Shown here: piece by piece, positions 7,225 to 15,398 of the stretch | How the letters are laid out: each line of letters starts with the position of its first letter | How positions within the stretch are numbered: position 1 is the first letter of the stretch | Assembly: GCA_050733935.1 (NCBI GenBank) | Contig: JBOHUC010000082.1 | Coordinates: 1-22,291, forward strand | DNA from: JBOHUC01 sp050733935 | Lineage (GTDB): Bacteria > Eisenbacteria > RBG-16-71-46 > DASYSL01 | DNA length: 22,291 nucleotides | Reading direction: 5' to 3' | Translations under genes and position numbers: made by a program | Notes under the pieces: model-generated | What the model saw: the letters and a program-made list of their open reading frames with translations, nothing else | The model's database searches: none | Told to the model about the DNA's origin: nothing

Positions 7225-7845
7225 TCAGTGATAGAGCGACTTGATGCGTCCCCAGGTGGCCGGACTCGCCGGCACGACCGAGGTCACGACCACGCGCCCG
7301 CCAGTGCACCCGGGCAACGTTTGAACATTGTCCGGATCGCGGAAGTCCGCGCTCCGGCATTCGAGAAGGCTCTCGCCGACCGCAATCCCCTTGAACTGAA
7401 AGTAGACGAGCACTCCGGGCGTTTGCGTCACGCCGACGAGCATCGCCGCGTCGTACCACGCCGAATCCTGTGGTGCGGTGGACTCGGGGACGAGCGCACC
7501 GAAGAACGGATTTCCTGGCGTGGTGAGCACGTCGCCCGGAAACGCCCCGAGAAGCTGGAGCACGGCAGGGTCGAACTGGAAGATGAGGTCGTATCCCTTC
7601 AAGTTCGTGAAGGCGTCCGCTTCCACCCGAATCAGGAACGGATCGCCGATGCTCACGGTCGTGTCACTCGGCGAGATCCAGACATTTACCGCGTGCGCGG
7701 TTCCTGCGGTCGCCATGCCGAGGAGCGCGGCCACGGCCCAGGCGAGCGCCGCCGTTCGCCACGACACCGACACGACGACCGGCACCGACGCTGCCGCGGA
7801 CGTACGCGCGGCCCGGACCGAAGGTCCATTCCCCGAGGCGCGCAT
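7225..7845 (-). CDS. Small secreted cohesin-domain protein without a sorting tail
   Basis: The 206-residue protein has a long N-terminal region and hydrophobic segment (TAALAWAVAALLGMATAGTAHA, cleavage near 52). It then has one cohesin-like module (about 53-190), with VSIGDPFLIRVEADAF, LKGYDLIFQFDPAVLQLLG and GVLVYFQFKGIAVGES. Unlike its neighbours it has no FlgD-like domain and ends in TWGRIKSLYH. I chose the ATG at 7845 because CAGGAGAT lies four nt upstream; a GTG at 7866 would start almost on the preceding stop codon and has no good ribosome site. It sits 22 nt after the 281-residue cohesin gene and 38 nt before the 1300-residue gene, so the three are probably co-transcribed. A role as a partner for the dockerin-like modules of its neighbours is inferred. 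Confidence 0.8.
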   Translation of the reverse strand: MRASGNGPSVRAARTSAAASVPVVVSVSWRTAALAWAVAALLGMATAGTAHAVNVWISPSDTTVSIGDPFLIRVEADAFTNLKGYDLIFQFDPAVLQLLGAFPGDVLTTPGNPFFGALVPESTAPQDSAWYDAAMLVGVTQTPGVLVYFQFKGIAVGESLLECRSADFRDPDNVQTLPGCTGGRVVVTSVVPASPATWGRIKSLYH

Positions 7846-7867
7846 GCGGATCTCCTGTGTGCTCACG

Positions 7868-8713
7868 CTAGGGAACGATCGTCAGCCGCTGGACCGCGCG
7901 CCGCCCGCCGGCCCCGAGCACGGCCTGATACACGCCGGCCGCGACCGGGCGTCCGCGATCGTCGCGGCCGTCCCACGTGACCCGCGTCTCCCCCGCGGCC
8001 TGCGCCACGACGCCGAAGTCGCGAACGCGGCGGCCCTTGGCATCGAGGATCGAGACGGTCTGGGGTGCGGCGATACCGGAAGAGACGAGGAGCGTCGTGC
8101 CGGTGCGGCTCGGATTCGGCTGCGCGCGCAGCGACACGCCGACAGGAGCTCCGTCGGGCGCCGGACCGACGTCGACGGGGTTTCCGATGTACACGTTCGC
8201 GTCGAACGTCTCGACCGGGAAGACGAAGAGCCCTGCGTCGTAGAACTTGGTGCGCAGCGGCCGGATCCTGACCTGCGTATCGCCATGGATGAACCCGGCC
8301 TTGAAGCGCAGCTTGTAGAGCTGGCCCGGGCCCGTGAGCGCAACGCCTGCGCACAGCAGGACGTGGTTGATCACCATGGAATCAGCGGACGCGTTGAAGC
8401 GATGAAACGTGTTGCCGCACGCTCCGGTCATGAGCGCGCCTTCCTGAAGGGATGTCGGGACCGTGGGCAGGAACGTGAGCATCGCCGGGTCGAACTCGAT
8501 CACGGCGTCGTAGCCGTTGAAGTGCGCATCCGCGACGAGAATCGAGAGATCGAGGTCGAACTCGGTGTCCTCGGGAACCATGGAGCTCGCGGGCGTGAGC
8601 CCCACGTGAATCCCCGCGGCGAGAGCGGCGGTCCCCGTTCCACCGCCGAGGCAAGTCGCCAGGCACAACCCCATCCACAGCGCCGTCATGGCGCGCGTAG
8701 TCCGTGCGAGCAT
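7868..8713 (-). CDS. Secreted cohesin-domain protein with FlgD-like C-terminal sorting domain
   Basis: The 281-residue protein starts with a signal peptide (MLARTTRAMTALWMGLCLAT..., cleavage near A33). One cohesin-like module follows (about 34-180: DTEFDLDLSILVADAHFNGYDAVIEFDP, GQLYKLRFKAGFIHGDTQVRI). The C-terminal FlgD-like domain (about 195-281) contains AQPNPSRTGTTLLVSSGI, VSILDAKGRRVRDFG, TWDGRDDRGRPVAAGVYQAV and ends in LTIVP. The ATG at 8713 is preceded by AGGAGAG; earlier in-frame codons lie in non-coding-looking sequence. It is the first gene of a unit with the 206- and 1300-residue genes, behind a TATAAT-containing promoter candidate. It is a cell-surface or extracellular protein; cohesin modules bind dockerins in known systems, but binding here is unproven. 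Confidence 0.85.
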   Translation of the reverse strand: MLARTTRAMTALWMGLCLATCLGGGTGTAALAAGIHVGLTPASSMVPEDTEFDLDLSILVADAHFNGYDAVIEFDPAMLTFLPTVPTSLQEGALMTGACGNTFHRFNASADSMVINHVLLCAGVALTGPGQLYKLRFKAGFIHGDTQVRIRPLRTKFYDAGLFVFPVETFDANVYIGNPVDVGPAPDGAPVGVSLRAQPNPSRTGTTLLVSSGIAAPQTVSILDAKGRRVRDFGVVAQAAGETRVTWDGRDDRGRPVAAGVYQAVLGAGGRRAVQRLTIVP

Positions 8714-8806
8714 GGAGAACTCTCCTGTGCAAATGGGGGGATGGAAATTGCGATCACATCTGGCCAGGGGGGATTCCAGGCGGGCCCGGAACGACGGGCG
8801 CGACCT

Positions 8807-8812
8807 ATTATA
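8807..8812 (-). promoter_or_regulatory. Candidate -10 element (TATAAT) of the three-gene unit
   Basis: A perfect TATAAT on the minus strand stands in an otherwise very GC-rich stretch, about 95 nt upstream of the ATG at 8713. No convincing -35 TTGACA is found at 16-18 bp, so it would depend on activator or TG-like features, or the -10 alone is fortuitous. Its position suits a start site for the 281-, 206- and 1300-residue genes. Confidence 0.4.
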
Positions 8813-8892
8813 CACGCCGGCACGGCCAGAAGGCCCTGTGAAATCGGTCACTTTTGGACTTTTGCTCGTCCCGGGACCGGGCGTTCCGGGCC

Positions 8893-8931
8893 CCGCCGGG
8901 GCGGGAGCGCGAGCACCCCCCACCCCGGCGG
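8893..8931 (-). terminator. GC-rich hairpin after the 2090-residue gene
   Basis: CCGCCGGGG (8893-8901) pairs perfectly with CCCCGGCGG (8923-8931) around a 21-nt loop, immediately downstream of the stop codon at 8942. There is no clear U-run after it, so it may be a transcript-stabilising or Rho-assisted structure rather than an intrinsic terminator. Confidence 0.4.
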
Positions 8932-8941
8932 ACCTCCCTTC

Positions 8942-10708
8942 TCAACGGTCGATCAGGGTCACGGTCCGGCTCTCGCGCGGGCCGCCCGCGCCCTTGAAGG
9001 CCGCGTAATAGACCCCCGCCGGCATGCGGCGACCCGACTCGTCCGAGCCGTCCCACGTCTCCGTGTGAATCCCGGCGTCGCGCGGACCGGAGACGAGCGT
9101 CTTCACGAGCCGCCCGCCGACCGTGTAGATCGAGAACTCGACCGGCCCCGACACGACGAGCCCGTACGTGAACATCGTCGCCGAGCGGAACGGGTTCGGA
9201 GCGGCCCCCAGGAGCGCCGTGCGTGAGGCGCGCACAGCATGGGCGCCCGCAGCGACTCCGAGAGCGATCGGCCGATTGCGCGCATCGCGCGCCACGACCT
9301 CGCCCAACGCAAACGCCGGATCCCCCGCGCGCTTGACGCGGAAGCGGACAGTCGCGAGGTCGAGCTCTCCGGCGAATCCGGTTTCGCGCACGCCGAGGAG
9401 CGCTGCATCCACCGTCCCTGCGGCGGGCGAGAACGCGACACCGCCTGCGGCCGTGAGTCCGGCCGAGGCTTCCACGTCGACGGGCTCGACGACGTTCGCG
9501 TTCCATCGCATCGGCACTGAGAGCGCCTGCACGCGTCCCGATCCCGAGAGATGGATCCGCGCGGCAATCTCAGCACCCGGAGCAGCAACACCCGCGGCTT
9601 CGAACGACACCTCGTCCGTTCCCGCGCCCGGGACGGACGTTGGTGCGTCGGCGATCACGCCCGGCGCACTCACTTCGCCGAAGTTGATCGCGAACACGAC
9701 CAGATCCTCGAACTGGATCGCGTTGTCGGTGGTGGGACGCGCGCTCGTCGAGAAGTCCGTTGTCGGCCCGACGTCGAGATAGGCAACGGCCGCGACCGAG
9801 CCTCCCGAGATTCCGTAGTTCGCGCCCAGAAGAGAGAGGTCCTCCGAGCCGACCAGGTTGTTTCCGGATCCCGGCGTGAATCCGTCCGAGACGTCTCCGA
9901 GATGGTAGTTGAGCGAGCCGCTCGTCACGTTCGAGACTGCAGAGACGTTGCCGCAGCCGTCGGTCAGGAATGCGACGTAATACCAGAAGTCGCGCGCGGG
10001 TGGCTCATCCTGCTGTCCGCTCGCCGTGAGTCCGGTGAGTGCCCAGCCGTCACCAAGCGCGGCCGCCGGCGTCGCCGGGGCTGACGGGACGGCGCCGCCC
10101 GCGTCGTCGTACTCGGGATAGCTGCCGAAGCCCTTCCGGTAGACGGCGACACTCGAGCCGCCCTCGGCGCCCGACCACGTCGCGGTGACTTTCGTCGTGC
10201 CGTCCCCGTCGTTGCCGCTCGTGACCTGGGCGCTTGTGACATCCGCGAGCGCGGCCGGAGCCGACGTGTCGATCGGCACCGAAGCGGAGCCGCCGGCGGC
10301 GACCGCAAGGGGCGAGTTCGGACAGTCGCGCAGAACGACGGCACCAATCGAGACGGTGCCCGTGCCATCCGATCCGCCCGTCGCCTTCTTCACGGCCACG
10401 TTGAAGAGCGTCCCGCTCGCCGCGGTCGCTCCGCACGGCGCGCCGAGGATCGCGCAGTCGACGGTGTAAGAGCCGCCGCCGTTTGCGATCACGAGGAAGG
10501 ACGTCGTGCCGATCGAGTTGAGATACGAGCCCTGCGTGATGCTCGCGGACGGCGTGCTGCACAGCTCGAGGTCCGAAGAGAGCTGGATCGTCACGCTGTA
10601 CGCCCGCACGGCCGTGAGGTCGGTGCGCGTGATCGTGACCGGCACGGTCCGGCACGGGTTCGGGATCGAGACGCAGCCGGACGGCGATTCGGCCGCAATC
10701 GTGTTCGG
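8942..10708 (-). repeat. Shared tail module, copy 2
   Basis: This encodes the tail of the 2090-residue protein. It matches copy 3 closely at the nucleotide level over the Fn3-like part: around 10036-10145 and 16488-16597 only scattered third-position changes are seen. Confidence 0.75.
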
Positions 10709-13700
10709 GGAAGCCGCCGCCACGAACGAAACACTGATCGTGTGATCGGTGATGACCTCGTTGAACGTGTAGCCGGCCATGGGGCCCAGCGAGACGGCAT
10801 CCACGACCAGGTCACTGACCACGTATCCCCCGTCGGGCGTGATCACGAATGACTGGTCGTCGCCGTCGGCCACGAGCACGGCCCCCGACGGTGCGATCAA
10901 GCCGTTCGGTCCGGCGCTCGCCGTGATGGTGTGGTCCACGGCTTCGCCGAGGATGAAGTCGCTGAACGACGTGAGGTCCGCCGCCTGGAGGCTCGTTGCG
11001 GTGCGGCCAGTCACCTCCGGCCGCGTCCAGGTTCCCCCGTCAAACTTGCGAATCACGAACGCGAGCGGATCGGCGCCGGCGTCAATGGCGACGGGGGCAA
11101 AGTGGAGCGAGAGGTCGTACTGATCGAACTCCACTCCGAAGTTCGTGAAAGACCAGTACATGTTGACGGACTTCGAGGCATCGATGCCCGACGTTCCGAT
11201 CGACGGATGGTCCCCGTCGAAATTGGAAGAGATGAGGAGCGCTCCGTCCACGGAGACGTTGTCGAACGTGACCAGGACGGGCGTCCACGTCCCTCCGAGG
11301 CCGAGGTCGTAGAGCTTGGAGATCGACGGCCCGCTCGAGACGGGCAGGCTGAGATTCCCCTCGACGTGCCCGGCCGTCCGGATCACGGACGCGCCGGGCA
11401 GGAGGAAAACGGCACCCGACGCCGTGATGATTCGGCCGCTCGTCAGGGTCAGAAGCTCTTCGACGACCACGTCGTCAAAGGAGGTCACCGTGGCGGGCCC
11501 GGACAGCGCGATTGTCACCTTTCCGAAGGAGTGTGGCGTGCTGAGGTGAATCTGCTGCCCGAGCGTCGTGCCGTCGAAAACAACGGTCTGTTCGCGGTGG
11601 AGGAACGTTCCACCCGACGCGGTCCAGTTGCCGGACACGTGGAGCTCTGAGCTCGACGCCGCCGGCATTCCGAGGCTCCCCCCGAGGAGCCGCAGATCGA
11701 GCTCGACCGCGCGCGAGCCCGCGGGCAGCTCGTTCGCTCCCGAGCGCACGTGGACGCGCTTCGGGGTCCAGGGATCGCTTACGGTTCCGACGCTCCATTC
11801 CGGCCCCACGTTTCGCGGACCGCCGGGGTTGAGTTCGAGCAGGCCGAACCCCACGTAGGTCGGCGCCGTGCCCACGCTCCCGAGCGACCGGATCTCGAGC
11901 GTTCCCGCCACGACCCCGGTCCCCGCCGGCCAGTCCATCGGTCCGTTGACCGCAAGGAGTCGCCCGTCGCTCACCGTGAATCCGTTGCTCCAGAACACGG
12001 CCGACCCCGAGTAGTCGGTCGAGCCGTCGAACGTGATGCTCTGCGTGGCGCTCGTCGTCAGCGTCCCGTTGTTGACGATGGTCCCGATGATCACGAGCGG
12101 CATCGTCGAGGTCCCGAAATTGAGCGTGCCGCCCTGATTTCGGATCCTGGTGATGCGGCAGATCGCCGAGCTCGTGAGCGCGAAGTTCATCGTCACGAAG
12201 CTCGACGTGAGATTGAACTCCCCGTTCACGGTGAAGCTCGAGGCGGCGCCGAACGTCGCCGTGAAGATCTTCGGGCCCGTGGCACTCAGGTGCAGGTTTC
12301 CGTAGGTCCGGTTCGCCGCGGCGATGGCGCCGGGGAAGGCCTGCCCGTACTCGAACGTGCTGTTGTTCGCAAAACTGCAGGCCGCGACCGGGAACGGCGT
12401 GGCGAACGATCTCGGCGTGTTGTGGAGGTAGTAGCCTCCGTCGTCGATCCGGAACATGTCGAGCGTCGAACTCGCGAGCGCAAACGGGTTTCCCGAGCCG
12501 GCAGCCGACTCATGCCGGATCGCACCGCCGCTCTGGATCGTAATGTCGTTGTCGCCGGTTGTGGCGTTTCCGACGGTGAGCGCCGGCGACGCGGTCCCGG
12601 CGATGCGCAGCGTGAAGCCGGATCCGACTGTGAGCCTCGCGCAGGCCTGGCCTCCTGCCGTAACCGTGGGGCTCACGGTCGCGCCCCGGCTGCCGTTCAC
12701 CGTGCAGAAGTCGATGTTGGTGGGCGCAGTGAGCGCCGGCACGCCGGCGACCTCGTCGTACCAGTTGCCGGGCGTCTCCCAGGCGATGGACGAGGTGCTC
12801 GCCCAGGTCAGCGTGCGCGGCGCGACGACGAACGACGCGCTGATCGTGTGGTCGGCCGTGACGTTCGTGAACGTGTAGTTCGTGACCGGGCCGATCGAAA
12901 CCAGGTCCACGACCACGTCTGCGATCGCGAAACCGCTGTTGGGCGTGATCGTGAACGACTGGTCGTCGCCGTCCGCGACCACGACCGGTCCCAGGGGCGC
13001 GATCGTTCCGCCGGCCCCCGCGCTCGCCGTGATCGTCCACGTCGTGGTGACAGCCGGCTCTCCCACCACGAACTCGCTGAACGTGGTGAGCCCCGTCGCC
13101 TGCGTGTGCACGTTGGACCGGGTCCCGGTCGTCGTCGACGACCAGACCCCGCCGTCTTTCTTCATGACGACGAACGTTGCGTGATCGGCCCCTGGATCGA
13201 TACTGCCAGGCGAGAACCCGAGAGAAATGTCGTACGAATCGAAGACGGCTCCAGAGCTCGTCACGGAGTACCAGTGATTGACGGACTGGGAAGGATTGAT
13301 CCCGGAAGCGGCGGCGTCCGGATGGTCGCCAGCGGTCGAGCGGGCCGTCATGGATCCGGGGATAATCTCGTTATGGAGGTTCACCGCGACCGGCGTGGAA
13401 CTGCCGCCGGACCCGATGTGGAAAAGCCCTCCGCCGGCGGCGGCGGCAATCCGCTCGCAACCGTCAATGTAGCCCGCACCGGGAAGGACGAAGCCAGAAG
13501 GACCGAGGACGACGCAATTCGAACCGGTGGAGAGGACTCCGGTCTGGAGATGGAGCGGGCCAGCCACGCCCATGCTGCCGGTGGCGAGCGAAACTCCGGC
13601 AGCGTTGTTGATCGTGACCTCATCGAGGCTGGTCGCTCCGGTCACGACCTGAGGAACGCTCCCGAGAAAAGACACGTTGCGCGCTGTGGGGTTGAGCCCG

Positions 13701-15214
13701 CCGGCAACCGTCAGATCACCGAGCAGCGTGAGATCCGAGGCGCCGAGGGTCAGGCTCCCGCCCGATTCGATCGAAAGGCCGCGTGAGACGGTGCGTGGCA
13801 ACGCGTCGCCGGCAATGGCGACCACCGCGCCCGGTGCGATGGAGACATAGGGGACGTTCGTCCCGTTGGGCCACTCGGGTCCTGTAGTTCCCGGCGTTTC
13901 GTAACGGAGCACTGTCGACGAAGGGTCGTAACCCGGAGTTCCCGCAATCGACCCGCCCGCCATCGTAAGCGTGCCGTTGACCCCGAAGTCCGGATTGATC
14001 GATCCGGCCTCGAGACGCACGTCCTGGAACGAGGAGCCACCGTTCGTCACGACGAGAGGATCGGTCGACAGCGAATCCCGGCGAACCGTCAGGGTTCCGG
14101 TCAGGGTGGGCGGAAGCCCGGTTCCCGTTGCCTGAGTCGCACTGACCTTTCTTGCGTACACATAGTTCGCATCAGAATCGAACGTGCGAAGGCTCGTTCG
14201 GACGTTGCCGGTCGTGGCCGGTGCAAGCGTGATTCCGGCCGCGTCCGCAATCTCGATCGTGGCACCCGAATGCAGGATGAACTCGTTCCCCCGCACATTC
14301 CCGCCGGTGGCGACGCCATTCGGCTGGGTGTGAAACGTGAATCGGACCGTGGAGCCACCCTCGACTTCAAACTGACCCGACGTGAAGTCCACCAGGGTCG
14401 TGCCCTGGATCGTGACTACGGAACCGGGCCCTCTCACGATGAAGCTGCCGCCCCAGAGCAGCACGAAGGGGGACGCTTCGGTGTCGAGCAGCCCGTTGTA
14501 GGACCGGGACAGGTGGGTTGCGGGAATGAGTGTCCGCGAACCCGCATTCGGCAGCATCTCGCCCGCAACCAGAGCGAGATTATCGATCTTGAGCGAGCCC
14601 GCGCTCGTGAACGAGCCGTTCGATCCGCTGCAGGCATAGATGCGGACGATCAGACTCGACTGATTGTTCACGGCGGGATCGCCGGACAGGTCGAACAGGA
14701 GGGGACTCACCGCGCCCATCGCGGAAACATCGATCGCACCCGGCGCGGTGAACGTCGCGCCCCCGTTCGTGCTGTAGGCCAGCCCGATGAGCTTGGGACC
14801 GTCCGCAAACTGCTCGAAACTGAATGCAACGTCGATATTGCCGAAGCCCTCAGTGCTGGTCGTGAACTCGAAATAGTCGGTGGCGCCCACGCCGGGATCG
14901 ACGGCACTCACCTGCCAGTCCGTCCCCGTAATCGCAAGCCCGGGATGGGAGCTGCCGAACCCGGGCCCCGAACCGATTGCGGTCGTGTTCCCCGCGCGCG
15001 TGAGCGGGGTGGTCCCCCCGTTCATCGAAACCTCGACCTGGTTCTGGAACAACGAGCGGGTTGCGTTGTCCTCGAAGTCGTACAGCGTGACGTGCTCGTC
15101 GGCCGCCGCACGGCCGGCCGGGATCGTGAGGATAAGGACAAGCGCAAGGAGACAAGCGAGTTGCGTCGGGACTGCGGAGGGGGGCATGTCGGACGGGCGA
15201 CGACGGGGCTTCAT
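8942..15214 (-). CDS. Very large chimeric secreted beta-solenoid protein with two InlB-type repeats, cohesin/dockerin-like modules and FlgD-like tail
   Basis: The 2090-residue protein has a signal peptide (about 1-38, LLALVLILTIPAGRAAA). A jelly-roll-like N-terminal region, shared with the 1547-residue paralogue, starts at HVTLYDFEDNATRSLF (about 41-215). A first solenoid (about 215-580) is followed by a beta-sandwich (about 580-720) and an InlB B-repeat-like module (about 725-797: WTITASAGAGGTIAP, DGDDQSFTITPNSGF). A second entry segment (LTWASTSSIAWETPGNW, about 801) begins a second solenoid to about 1280, then a second sandwich (about 1281-1420) and a second InlB-like module (about 1425-1500). 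The tail is cohesin-like 1503-1650, Fn3-like 1650-1767, dockerin-like 1768-1845, cohesin-like 1866-1986, FlgD-like about 2001-2090, ending LIDR. AGGAGA lies six nt before the ATG. The layout suggests two simpler paralogues fused. Surface or adhesin-like function is inferred. Confidence 0.85.
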   Translation of the reverse strand: MKPRRRPSDMPPSAVPTQLACLLALVLILTIPAGRAAADEHVTLYDFEDNATRSLFQNQVEVSMNGGTTPLTRAGNTTAIGSGPGFGSSHPGLAITGTDWQVSAVDPGVGATDYFEFTTSTEGFGNIDVAFSFEQFADGPKLIGLAYSTNGGATFTAPGAIDVSAMGAVSPLLFDLSGDPAVNNQSSLIVRIYACSGSNGSFTSAGSLKIDNLALVAGEMLPNAGSRTLIPATHLSRSYNGLLDTEASPFVLLWGGSFIVRGPGSVVTIQGTTLVDFTSGQFEVEGGSTVRFTFHTQPNGVATGGNVRGNEFILHSGATIEIADAAGITLAPATTGNVRTSLRTFDSDANYVYARKVSATQATGTGLPPTLTGTLTVRRDSLSTDPLVVTNGGSSFQDVRLEAGSINPDFGVNGTLTMAGGSIAGTPGYDPSSTVLRYETPGTTGPEWPNGTNVPYVSIAPGAVVAIAGDALPRTVSRGLSIESGGSLTLGASDLTLLGDLTVAGGLNPTARNVSFLGSVPQVVTGATSLDEVTINNAAGVSLATGSMGVAGPLHLQTGVLSTGSNCVVLGPSGFVLPGAGYIDGCERIAAAAGGGLFHIGSGGSSTPVAVNLHNEIIPGSMTARSTAGDHPDAAASGINPSQSVNHWYSVTSSGAVFDSYDISLGFSPGSIDPGADHATFVVMKKDGGVWSSTTTGTRSNVHTQATGLTTFSEFVVGEPAVTTTWTITASAGAGGTIAPLGPVVVADGDDQSFTITPNSGFAIADVVVDLVSIGPVTNYTFTNVTADHTISASFVVAPRTLTWASTSSIAWETPGNWYDEVAGVPALTAPTNIDFCTVNGSRGATVSPTVTAGGQACARLTVGSGFTLRIAGTASPALTVGNATTGDNDITIQSGGAIRHESAAGSGNPFALASSTLDMFRIDDGGYYLHNTPRSFATPFPVAACSFANNSTFEYGQAFPGAIAAANRTYGNLHLSATGPKIFTATFGAASSFTVNGEFNLTSSFVTMNFALTSSAICRITRIRNQGGTLNFGTSTMPLVIIGTIVNNGTLTTSATQSITFDGSTDYSGSAVFWSNGFTVSDGRLLAVNGPMDWPAGTGVVAGTLEIRSLGSVGTAPTYVGFGLLELNPGGPRNVGPEWSVGTVSDPWTPKRVHVRSGANELPAGSRAVELDLRLLGGSLGMPAASSSELHVSGNWTASGGTFLHREQTVVFDGTTLGQQIHLSTPHSFGKVTIALSGPATVTSFDDVVVEELLTLTSGRIITASGAVFLLPGASVIRTAGHVEGNLSLPVSSGPSISKLYDLGLGGTWTPVLVTFDNVSVDGALLISSNFDGDHPSIGTSGIDASKSVNMYWSFTNFGVEFDQYDLSLHFAPVAIDAGADPLAFVIRKFDGGTWTRPEVTGRTATSLQAADLTSFSDFILGEAVDHTITASAGPNGLIAPSGAVLVADGDDQSFVITPDGGYVVSDLVVDAVSLGPMAGYTFNEVITDHTISVSFVAAASPNTIAAESPSGCVSIPNPCRTVPVTITRTDLTAVRAYSVTIQLSSDLELCSTPSASITQGSYLNSIGTTSFLVIANGGGSYTVDCAILGAPCGATAASGTLFNVAVKKATGGSDGTGTVSIGAVVLRDCPNSPLAVAAGGSASVPIDTSAPAALADVTSAQVTSGNDGDGTTKVTATWSGAEGGSSVAVYRKGFGSYPEYDDAGGAVPSAPATPAAALGDGWALTGLTASGQQDEPPARDFWYYVAFLTDGCGNVSAVSNVTSGSLNYHLGDVSDGFTPGSGNNLVGSEDLSLLGANYGISGGSVAAVAYLDVGPTTDFSTSARPTTDNAIQFEDLVVFAINFGEVSAPGVIADAPTSVPGAGTDEVSFEAAGVAAPGAEIAARIHLSGSGRVQALSVPMRWNANVVEPVDVEASAGLTAAGGVAFSPAAGTVDAALLGVRETGFAGELDLATVRFRVKRAGDPAFALGEVVARDARNRPIALGVAAGAHAVRASRTALLGAAPNPFRSATMFTYGLVVSGPVEFSIYTVGGRLVKTLVSGPRDAGIHTETWDGSDESGRRMPAGVYYAAFKGAGGPRESRTVTLIDR

Positions 15215-15357
15215 GGCGTCTCCTGGGCTCTGGTGACGCCGATCTCGGGGCCGGGGGAGGGAAGCCGCATGAGATCGGATTCGATCTGCGACGGCGCTTC
15301 CGGGTCGGGGGCCCCGATGTCTGACAACAACGCGCTCCAGGGATAGAACGCGCCGGC

Positions 15358-15385
15358 GCGGGGCAGGGGTCGCCCCCCGCCCCGC
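15358..15385 (-). terminator. GC-rich hairpin after the 621-residue gene
   Basis: GCGGGGC (15358-15364) pairs with GCCCCGC (15379-15385), and the inner GGGG (15366-15369) can extend the stem into the C-run with a small bulge. It lies 14 nt past the stop codon. There is no T-run, so termination is uncertain. Confidence 0.35.
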
Positions 15386-15398
15386 CCAAACCGACTTT

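Noticed and set aside
11750..13786. Plus-strand open frame of 678 codons inside the 2090-residue gene
   Set aside because: The composition is dominated by Arg, Gly, Asp and Glu with no fold signature and no ribosome binding site. The opposite strand codes for clear solenoid and InlB modules.
15211..15398. Possible small minus-strand gene between the 621- and 2090-residue genes
   Set aside because: The open frame is only the run-off of a shadow frame from the upstream gene, has no start with a ribosome site in the spacer, and resembles no family.
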